Below are positions 1 through 5,126 of a stretch of DNA of 5,489 bases, one piece after another (the first letter of the stretch is position 1; each line of letters begins with the position of its first letter). The stretch is from positions 1 through 5,489 of the forward strand of contig DASPNH010000151.1 of assembly GCA_035626675.1 (NCBI GenBank), given 5' to 3'. The stretch is from DASPNH01 sp035626675. Its GTDB lineage: Bacteria > Desulfobacterota > Binatia > UBA1149 > CAITLU01. Below the pieces are notes generated by a model. That model did no database searches. It was not told the DNA's origin and saw only the letters and a program-made list of their open reading frames with translations. Both the position numbers and the translations under genes were made by a program.

Positions 1-1674
1 GAAGCCGATGTCGGTCTTGGTGATGCCGAGGTTGGCGCTGGGACGCGGAACGTTGGTCGGCTCCGAGTCCATGTTGTCGGTCTGATTGTTGTCCTTGCAG
101 TCGGAACCGAAGAGCGCGACGACGCGGTTGCACAAGTCTTCCGACCCCGTGCAGGGCCCCGACGAGACCGTGGTGTTGACGGTCGGCGCGCTCGGGCTGA
201 CGCTGACCGTGATGTTGCGCGTGCGCGACTGTCCCGCAGGCAGTGATGAGTAGTGGCACGTGACGAATCCGCCGGCGACGCTGCAGCCGCTCGGGAACGA
301 ATCGCTGACGTAGGTCGTGTTGGCGTCGAGCTGGTCGCGAATGATGACGTCCGAGGCGTTGTCGGGCCCGTTGTTCGTCACGGTGATGGCGTAGGTGACG
401 GTGCCGCCCACCGTGGTCGGGTCGGCCAGGTCGTTCTTGGTCACGCTGAGGTCGCAGACGTTGACGACCGCGGCGACGTTGGTCGGTTCATCCGAGGTGT
501 TGTTCGACAACACGGGGTCGGTCTGATCGGCGCTCACGCTGACGTTGTTGCAGAGGTCCTCGGCGCCCGTGCACGGGCTGACCTGAAGCGTGCCGGCGGT
601 GGGTGCGGTGCCGGAAATCAGCACGGCGATCGAAAAGGTCTGGCTGGCCCCGACGGCCATCGTACCCAGGTTGCAGCTCAGGGTTCCGACGGGCGCCTGC
701 GTGCAGGGAACGGTTGCCGACGAGAAGGTCGTGTCCGAATCCAGGATGTCGGTGACCGTGACGTTGGTGGCCACGTCGGGGCCCGCGTTGGTTACCGTCA
801 TCGTGTAGGTCAGCGAACCGCCTTGCACGTTGGGATCGTCGCCGACGGCGTCGGTCTTGGTGATCGACAGGTTGGCCAGCGCCTGTGCGCCGCCGCGTAC
901 GAACTGGATCTCCTCGGCGTAGGCGTGCAGGCCGCACGTGTTGTTGGTGCCGGCGCCGGGGCTGCCGTCCAACTCGACCTGATTCTCGAGAATGGTCGCC
1001 GTCAGCAGGGTGCTGTCCACGATCGCTGTCACGGTGATGACCCCGGACGCGCCGGGGGCGAGGTTGCCGAGATTCCACGTGTAGATGGGTGCGGCCGACG
1101 TCGTCGGTGCGATCGAGGACGAGAAGAAGGTCAGGCCGTCCCCAAGGGTATCGGTAAGAACGGTGTTGTAGGACGTGGCCGCGCCGACGTTCTCATACGT
1201 GATGGTGTAGGTGATGCCGGCGCCGGCGCCGACCTCCGGGTCGGGCGAGCCGACCTTGGTCACGCGCAGGCGAGCATTCCCGGCCGCGCTTTCGGCCACG
1301 TTGGTCAGGACTTCGGCTGCGCGGAAAGCACCCGGCGGATCGCCCGGCGAGTCGTTGGCCGCCGACACGTCGTCGTTGATGGTGGCGCGGTTCAGGAGCA
1401 TGTCGCAGTCGTTCAGGTCGCCGTCGACCGTCAGCTGGATCGTGATGACGCCGTACTCGCCCGGAGCCAGTGTGCCGATGTCCCAGTGGTTGTCGCCCGA
1501 GTCCGGCGCCGGCACCGCGCTGACGAACGTGGTTCGGCTATCGTACGTCTCGTTGATCTCCACGCCCGTGTAGGTCTCGGAAAGACTGCTGTTGCCGTAC
1601 TCGATGATGCAGGTCAGCGTGCCGCCTGGAGCAACGGTGTCGAAATCGCAGTGCTTGTTGAACTGGATGTTCTC
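1..1674 (-). repeat. Tandem DUF11-type protein repeats (four complete, a fifth beginning)
   Basis: Each repeat opens with a short strand ending in a lysine: IQFNK (K334), LRVTK (K467), LSITK (K600), LSVTK (K740) and LGITK (K880). The lysine-to-lysine spacings are 133, 133, 140 and 140 residues. The first unit, from about residue 328, is the most divergent; the third and fourth are the most alike. The third and fourth also share a linker with PCTGxEDLCN and a D/S-EPTNV ending just before the next repeat. The fifth unit begins at A874 and is cut by the window edge. A weaker equivalent strand, LSVIG at 181-185, begins the domain before the first clear repeat. These are protein-level repeats; at DNA level the copies are diverged. 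Confidence 0.85.
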
Positions 1675-2655
1675 GAGCGGCGGGTCGCTGTCGATGTTGA
1701 CGGAATCGACGCCCACGTCGGCGTTGTAATGATAGCTGGAGCCGGAGAAGTCGTAGATCGTCTCGATGACGCTGGTGGAGCCAGCCGACAGGAACTTGAT
1801 GCTGTAGACGGTCTCGAGGTCGCCGCCTGCCTTGCCCGCGCCGTACTGGATCGGGCCCATGCACGAACGATACGTGCCGGCCGGCGGAGTCGGCCCCGGA
1901 ACCGGGTCCCACCCGCAAGCGTCGGCGTAGACGCGATCGTTGGTTGCCGCCGGCGGCGCCGAGTACTGCACGTCCACGCTCATGACCTGGAAGAGCAGGT
2001 TCGAGAAGTTCAGGAACGAGGAGATCTGCTCGTATCCTTGCGTGGCCGTATCGGAGATGACCGTGTAGTTGACGATCTGGCCGACATAGACGTCGGTGGG
2101 ACCGATGACGCTGAGCACGTCGTTCCTGTTCTGCGAGATCAGGTGCTCGACGTAGAGCTCGCGGGGCTGAGGCGTACTCACCGTTGCATGGTTGGTGGCC
2201 GACACCTCGATGTGGAACTCGCGGACGGTGTCGTATGCAAGAGGCGAGCGCTTGACGCGCAGCAGAAAGTAGAAGTCCTGACATCCGCCCGGAAGGATGA
2301 ACGGCTGCGTGAGCTGGTCCGTGCCTTTGGGCGACATGTCGATGTAGGCGTTGGCCGTATCGAAGACGTAGTCGACGACGATGTTGTTGGCGGCGTCGGC
2401 TCCGGTGTTGCAGACGCGGACGCCGGACAGGAACTCGTCGGGGCCCTGGTTCAGCGGGTTGTTGCTGTCCAGGCCGACGATGTTCCAAGTCAGCATCTCC
2501 AGCTCGAGGTTGGGCTGCGCCTGCGAGGACGAGGGAGATGCCAGAACGAAGACTGCGGCGAGCGTCGTTGCCGAAAGCGTGGCCAGACGCTTTGCGATTC
2601 GAGAGCGAACGACACCACCAAGGCCGCAACGGCCGTCACGAGAAGAACAGGACAT
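1..2655 (-). CDS. Secreted multi-domain DUF11-repeat protein, C-terminus beyond the left edge
   Basis: The minus-strand frame is open from the ATG at 2655 to the window edge, giving 885 residues without a stop. A TAA lies in frame three codons upstream, so translation cannot start earlier; a GGGGG run about 8 bases before the ATG is a weak ribosome site. Residues 1-46 are a Sec-type signal peptide. Residues about 47-180 and 181-325 look like beta-rich domains of Ig type. From about 328 onward come DUF11/TIGR01451-type repeats with the family pattern: T-K-x-D, then TYxxTVTNxGPD, then a VTD-like strand, then LGxLAxG. Proteins of this family are exported and are thought to form rod-like surface or extracellular structures; adhesin or envelope roles are guesses. 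No enzymatic motif is visible. The anchoring or sorting signal, if any, would be in the missing C-terminus. It shares strand with the SDR gene 207 bp upstream, but the gap suggests its own promoter. The coding call is strong; the function is not known. Confidence 0.9.
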   Translation of the reverse strand, partial: MSCSSRDGRCGLGGVVRSRIAKRLATLSATTLAAVFVLASPSSSQAQPNLELEMLTWNIVGLDSNNPLNQGPDEFLSGVRVCNTGADAANNIVVDYVFDTANAYIDMSPKGTDQLTQPFILPGGCQDFYFLLRVKRSPLAYDTVREFHIEVSATNHATVSTPQPRELYVEHLISQNRNDVLSVIGPTDVYVGQIVNYTVISDTATQGYEQISSFLNFSNLLFQVMSVDVQYSAPPAATNDRVYADACGWDPVPGPTPPAGTYRSCMGPIQYGAGKAGGDLETVYSIKFLSAGSTSVIETIYDFSGSSYHYNADVGVDSVNIDSDPPLENIQFNKHCDFDTVAPGGTLTCIIEYGNSSLSETYTGVEINETYDSRTTFVSAVPAPDSGDNHWDIGTLAPGEYGVITIQLTVDGDLNDCDMLLNRATINDDVSAANDSPGDPPGAFRAAEVLTNVAESAAGNARLRVTKVGSPDPEVGAGAGITYTITYENVGAATSYNTVLTDTLGDGLTFFSSSIAPTTSAAPIYTWNLGNLAPGASGVITVTAIVDSTLLTATILENQVELDGSPGAGTNNTCGLHAYAEEIQFVRGGAQALANLSITKTDAVGDDPNVQGGSLTYTMTVTNAGPDVATNVTVTDILDSDTTFSSATVPCTQAPVGTLSCNLGTMAVGASQTFSIAVLISGTAPTAGTLQVSPCTGAEDLCNNVSVSADQTDPVLSNNTSDEPTNVAAVVNVCDLSVTKNDLADPTTVGGTVTYAITVTNNGPDNASDVIIRDQLDANTTYVSDSFPSGCSVAGGFVTCHYSSLPAGQSRTRNITVSVSPSAPTVNTTVSSGPCTGSEDLCNRVVALFGSDCKDNNQTDNMDSEPTNVPRPSANLGITKTDIGF
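2518..2655 (-). other. Signal peptide of the DUF11-repeat protein
   Basis: Residues 1-46 have a long basic n-region (R6, R9, R17, R19, K22, R23). A hydrophobic stretch follows from about L24 to A39, then a short polar segment SPSSSQA. Cleavage is predicted after A46, with S44 at -3 and A46 at -1, leaving a mature protein starting QPNLELE. There is no twin-arginine motif. C3 and C10 lie before the hydrophobic core, so they do not form a lipobox. The long n-region might mean a later start, but there is no ATG or GTG in frame between residue 1 and the hydrophobic core. Confidence 0.8.
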
Positions 2656-2862
2656 GCTGGTTTACCCCCGTCGCATTCCGCCTGAAGTCCCCACCGCAGG
2701 CGATGCGAAATTGCGGCCAGTTCTACATGGTCCGCGCAGTCTACCCAAGCATATATTGCCGAGTTCGGTGCGCCCGGTTCGTTCGTCGATGTCGACGCCC
2801 AAGTCCGCGAATGTACCCGGGAAGGCCAATTTTGGCCGCCTTCAGCGGAAGCGATGTGGGAA
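2656..2862. other. Intergenic region between SDR and DUF11-repeat genes
   Basis: This 207-bp stretch contains no credible gene; the open frames crossing it are extensions of antisense shadows. It must hold the leader, and probably the promoter, of the DUF11-repeat gene. The only AT-rich patch is around 2752-2759. Read on the minus strand it gives TATATG, a 4-of-6 match to a -10 box, about 100 bases before the start codon, but no good -35 hexamer sits 16-18 bases upstream. A GTCGA-TG-TCGAC palindrome is at 2785-2796. A hairpin close to the SDR stop codon is listed separately. Confidence 0.5.
2821..2843 (-). terminator. Hairpin after the SDR stop, possible terminator
   Basis: The sequence holds nested inverted repeats: GAAGGC at 2821-2826 with GCCTTC at 2838-2843, and GGCCAA at 2824-2829 with TTGGCC at 2832-2837. 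The two pairings exclude each other in part. The hairpin lies about 20 bases downstream of the SDR stop on the minus strand, the expected place for a transcription end. There is no T-run after it on that strand, where CCCGGG follows, so a classical intrinsic terminator is not shown. It could be a U-less terminator or an RNA-stabilising end. Confidence 0.35.
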
Positions 2863-3621
2863 TCAGAAAACAGCGTAACCACCGTCGACGCGAAGCGTGT
2901 CGCCGGTATGAAAATCCGACGCTCGCGACGCCAGATAGACGGCCACCCCTTCGAAATCCTCGGGCCTGCCCCAACGCCGGGCCGGCGTGCGGTGCACGAC
3001 CGTCTCGCGAAGCTTGTCCCATCCTCGCGCCGCTTCGGTCATGTCGGTCTCGATCCATCCCGGCAGGATCGTGTTGGCCTGGATGCCGTCGCGCGCGCAT
3101 TCGACGGCCAGCGAACGTACGAGGGCGCAGATGCCCGCCTTGCTGGCGGAGTACTGAGCCTGGCGCGGCATGCCGTGCAGCGAGCCGATCGATGCAACGG
3201 CGACGAGCTTTCCGCCGCCGCCGCGCTCGCGCATGTGCCGGATCGCTTCGCGGAAAGTGAGGAAGGCGCCGGTGAGGTTGACGTCGGTGACGCTGTCCCA
3301 ATCCGAGACAGTCATGTCGGTGAACGCAACCGATCTGCCGACGCCGGCGTTGGCGAAGCACGAGTCGACGCGGCCGAAGCGCTCCAGTGTCTCCTTCATA
3401 GCGCTGACCACCTGGTCTTCCTCGGAGACGTCGACGGGGAACGCGCCCGCATCGACGCCGAGCTCGGCCAGCTCGGCAACGGCGCGTGCATTCTTTTGAA
3501 GGTTCCTGCCCCACACCGCGATACTCGCGCCCGCCTTGGCAAGACCGCGCGCCATGCCGAGGCCGATGCCGCCATTGCCGCCCGTGATGACAGAGACATG
3601 TCCGCGCAGATCGAAGAGCAT
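2863..3621 (-). CDS. Classical short-chain dehydrogenase/reductase (SDR)
   Basis: A 252-residue cytoplasmic NAD(P)-dependent oxidoreductase, normal length for a classical SDR. Visible motifs are the Rossmann glycine motif TGGNGGIG at 13-20, D64 in the adenine-binding VDV, NAG at 91-93, and the catalytic tetrad N115, S144, Y157 and K161. The tyrosine sits in YSASK with S144 thirteen residues before it, the standard spacing. PGW at 187-189 and the C-terminal DGGY at 246-249 are also typical. The second beta strand ends in WGRN with R39 and no acidic residue, which favours NADPH over NADH (inference). The ATG at 3621 is chosen because it gives the usual FDLxGxVxxxTGG N-terminus; the frame stays open far upstream, but that extension has no homology-like content. 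Ribosome-site match is weak. It is transcribed divergently from the chelatase-like gene. Relatives include FabG-like reductases and sugar or sterol dehydrogenases; the substrate cannot be told. Confidence 0.93.
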   Translation of the reverse strand: MLFDLRGHVSVITGGNGGIGLGMARGLAKAGASIAVWGRNLQKNARAVAELAELGVDAGAFPVDVSEEDQVVSAMKETLERFGRVDSCFANAGVGRSVAFTDMTVSDWDSVTDVNLTGAFLTFREAIRHMRERGGGGKLVAVASIGSLHGMPRQAQYSASKAGICALVRSLAVECARDGIQANTILPGWIETDMTEAARGWDKLRETVVHRTPARRWGRPEDFEGVAVYLASRASDFHTGDTLRVDGGYAVF

Positions 3622-3705
3622 GGCGCGTTCTAGCGCGGCGCCATCCTGCGTCCAAAAGTCGGCTGCGCGTGCCTTGCCCCGCGCTTTTTGACAGGCTCGG
3701 CTTCG
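3622..3705. promoter_or_regulatory. Divergent intergenic region, likely bidirectional control
   Basis: These 84 bases separate the starts of the SDR gene (leftward) and the chelatase-like gene (rightward), so promoters for both are expected here or within the gene starts. A perfect TTGACA occurs at 3688-3693 on the plus strand, but no -10-like hexamer lies 16-18 bases after it, and that position would already be inside the next gene. No convincing operator palindrome is seen. The call rests on geometry, not on recognised boxes. Confidence 0.4.
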
Positions 3706-4125
3706 ATGGATGAGGCGCGAAGCGAAGAACGGACGAAAACGGCGCTGGTGCTGGTGGACCACGGCAGCCGCTCGCGCCAGGCCGACGCCGTGGTCGAGGA
3801 CTGCGCGCGGTCGCTGGCGGCTCGCACTGGTACCCGCTTCGTCGCCGTCCTGCCGGCCCACATGGAAATCTCGCGCCCTTCCATCGCCGATGCCTTCGAC
3901 GCCGCGGCTGCCGCAGGCGCCGAGCTGGTCGTTGTCGTCCTGTTCTTCCTTGCGCCCGGCCGGCATTCCTCGAGCGACGTACCGCGGCTTGCCGAGCAGG
4001 CCGCCGCCCGCCATCCAAGCCTTCGCTTCCGGATCTCTTCGCCGCTCGGCCCGAGCCCGGTTCTCGCCGATCTGGCCCTTGCCAGGGCAGAGGAGGCGCT
4101 GGCTGCCGGCTCCGTCGACGGCTAG
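3706..4125 (+). CDS. Single-domain CbiX/SirB-type chelatase
   Basis: A 139-residue protein of the small CbiX/SirB family, which inserts cobalt or iron into sirohydrochlorin on the way to cobalamin or siroheme. The family signatures are present in order: VDHGSR at 17-22 with catalytic H19, PAHME at 50-54 followed by PSI at 58-60, a hydrophobic strand ending FFLAPGRH with the second metal-binding H87, DVP after it, and a PLGPSP segment before the C-terminal helix. One domain of about 120-140 residues matches the short homodimeric class rather than two-domain CbiK/CbiX. The ATG at 3706 is preferred; an in-frame TTG at 3688 would add six residues without a better ribosome site. The only cysteine is C33, so the C-terminal iron-sulfur cysteines known in plant SirB are absent. 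No tetrapyrrole gene is visible nearby, so the true substrate is uncertain. It is followed after 39 bp by the LLM gene, probably as an operon. Confidence 0.88.
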   Translation: MDEARSEERTKTALVLVDHGSRSRQADAVVEDCARSLAARTGTRFVAVLPAHMEISRPSIADAFDAAAAAGAELVVVVLFFLAPGRHSSSDVPRLAEQAAARHPSLRFRISSPLGPSPVLADLALARAEEALAAGSVDG

Positions 4126-4151
4126 AAGGTCGCCAGCCATGCCGTCGGTCC

Positions 4152-4157
4152 AAGGAG
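4152..4157 (+). promoter_or_regulatory. Shine-Dalgarno site that fixes the GTG start of the LLM gene
   Basis: AAGGAG ends seven bases before the GTG at 4165, which is ideal spacing. It is the best ribosome site in the window and supports the GTG over any later ATG. The TGA of a nine-codon frame starting at ATG 4139 overlaps this GTG, but that frame has no ribosome site or other support. Confidence 0.85.
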
Positions 4158-4164
4158 TCGCCGC

Positions 4165-5034
4165 GTGAAGTTCGCTACCGCTCTGGCCTTCAACGACCCT
4201 CTTCATTTCTGCGATCTGGCCAGGACCGCCGACGAATCTGGCTGGGACTGGTTTGCGGTCTCCGACCACATCGTCTTCCCCGAGCGCATCTCCAGCGCCT
4301 ATCCCTACGCCAAGGATGGCAAGCCGTACTGGTCCAGCTCGACGCCGTGGCCCGATCCATGGACGGCCATCGCGGCCATGGCCGCGGTGACCAGGCGCCT
4401 GAGGTTCATGACCAACGTCTACATCCTGCCCGCGCGCAATCCGGTGCTCGCGGCCAAACAGATCGGCACCGTCGCCTACATGTCCGGCGAGCGTATTGCG
4501 GTGGGCGTGGGAACCGGCTGGATGGAGGAGGAATTCGAGCTGCTCGGGCAGGATTTTCGCGCCCGCGGAAAGCGCATGAACGAGCAGATCGACATCATGC
4601 GAAAGCTCTGGCGCGGCGGGATGGTCGAGCACCAGGGCGAACGCTACCGCTTCGACCGTCTGGAAATGAGCCCCGTGCCGCGCGAGCCGGTGCCCGTCTA
4701 CATCGGCGGGATCAGCGATGTCGCGCTGCGCCGGGCGGCCCGTATCGGCGACGGCTGGATTGCGGTCCAGCATACCAGCGAGGAGATCGGCCAGATGCTC
4801 GGTCGCATCCAGGCGTTGCGCAAGGAGTACGGCACCGACTCGCGGCCCTTCGAGGCCGTGGTGGCCTGCACCGACACCTTCGACGTCGACGGCTATCGGC
4901 GCCTGGAAGAAATGGGGGTGGGGACGCTCACCACCGTGCCGTGGGTGATGTATGGTGCAGATCCAGGCTCGCTGGTGGAGAAGCAGGATGCATTGAAGCG
5001 GTTCGCCGAGGACGTCATCGACAGGATGCGCTAG
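4165..5034 (+). CDS. LLM-class F420-dependent oxidoreductase, TIGR03619 (Rv2161c-like) family
   Basis: A 289-residue cytoplasmic protein of the luciferase-like monooxygenase (bacterial luciferase TIM-barrel) superfamily, full length for its subgroup. Family blocks run in order: MKFATALAF at the start, DESGWDWFAVSDH at 23-35, YPYAKDGKPYW at 46-56, PWPDPW at 61-66, TNVYILPARNP at 83-93, SGERIAVGVGTGWMEEEF at 107-124, MRKLWRGGMVEHQGERY at 145-161, then PVPVYIGG at 175-182, ALRRAARIGDGW at 187-198. This pattern is that of the probable F420-dependent group TIGR03619; use of F420 rather than FMN is known for relatives, not shown here. The common SGGR is SGER in this copy. Translation starts at GTG with a strong AAGGAG. 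The gene lies 39 bp after the chelatase-like gene and is followed by a hairpin. Members of the group act in redox steps of catabolism or secondary metabolism, and the substrate is unknown. Confidence 0.93.
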   Translation: MKFATALAFNDPLHFCDLARTADESGWDWFAVSDHIVFPERISSAYPYAKDGKPYWSSSTPWPDPWTAIAAMAAVTRRLRFMTNVYILPARNPVLAAKQIGTVAYMSGERIAVGVGTGWMEEEFELLGQDFRARGKRMNEQIDIMRKLWRGGMVEHQGERYRFDRLEMSPVPREPVPVYIGGISDVALRRAARIGDGWIAVQHTSEEIGQMLGRIQALRKEYGTDSRPFEAVVACTDTFDVDGYRRLEEMGVGTLTTVPWVMYGADPGSLVEKQDALKRFAEDVIDRMR

Positions 5035-5057
5035 GCCGGCGGCGTGACCGCAAGGGG

Positions 5058-5084
5058 CCGATGCCGCACTGGCCGCGGCATCGG
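5058..5084 (+). terminator. Perfect 10-bp hairpin after the LLM gene
   Basis: CCGATGCCGC at 5058-5067 is the exact reverse complement of GCGGCATCGG at 5075-5084, with a seven-base loop. The hairpin begins 23 bases after the LLM stop codon and would be very stable. An AG-rich stretch, not a T-run, follows it, so it is not a textbook intrinsic terminator. It may end or stabilise the chelatase/LLM transcript. Alternatively it is a protein-binding palindrome for the adjacent TetR regulator. Confidence 0.5.
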
Positions 5085-5109
5085 AAGAGACGGAAGGAAA
5101 GGTCTTCCG
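5082..5109 (+). promoter_or_regulatory. CGGAAG/CTTCCG half-site cluster, candidate TetR operator
   Basis: CGGAAGA at 5082-5088 pairs as an inverted repeat with TCTTCCG at 5103-5109. A second CGGAAG at 5091-5096 pairs with CTTCCG at 5104-5109. The cluster therefore holds two direct half-sites and one inverted half-site. It ends 17 bases before the TetR start codon, where an autoregulatory operator is commonly found in this family. It shares three bases with the right arm of the upstream hairpin. The operator role is inferred from position and symmetry only. Confidence 0.35.
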
Positions 5110-5126
5110 GATTCGGGGGCGGAGCA

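Noticed and set aside
1538..2629. 363-codon minus-strand frame inside the DUF11 gene
   Set aside because: Out of frame with the real protein; the product is arginine-rich and low in complexity. It does not indicate a frameshift because the true frame is uninterrupted from 2655 to 1.
253..2685. 810-codon open frame on the plus strand
   Set aside because: It is antisense to the DUF11-repeat gene. Its translation is rich in R, G, V, D and H with no domain pattern, as expected for a shadow in GC-rich codons, while the minus-strand frame gives a signal peptide and clear repeats.
2490..2882. 130-codon minus-strand frame spanning the intergenic region
   Set aside because: It overlaps the signal-peptide region in another frame and has no ribosome site or domain; chance open frame.
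2854..3633. 259-codon plus-strand frame over the SDR gene
   Set aside because: Antisense shadow of a gene with all catalytic SDR motifs; no ribosome site and no domain.
3627..3649. TTGGAC and TAGAAC, 17 bases apart on the minus strand, as an SDR promoter
   Set aside because: Matches are only 3 of 6 and 4 of 6, and the -10 box would be about six bases before the start codon, placing transcription start at or within the gene.
3688..3693. Perfect TTGACA as a -35 box for the chelatase gene
   Set aside because: No -10-like hexamer at 16-18 bases, and the downstream promoter half would lie inside the coding region.
4139..4168. Nine-codon frame ending in TGA that overlaps the LLM GTG start
   Set aside because: It could be a translational-coupling leader, but it has no ribosome site and a short open frame in this position is expected by chance.
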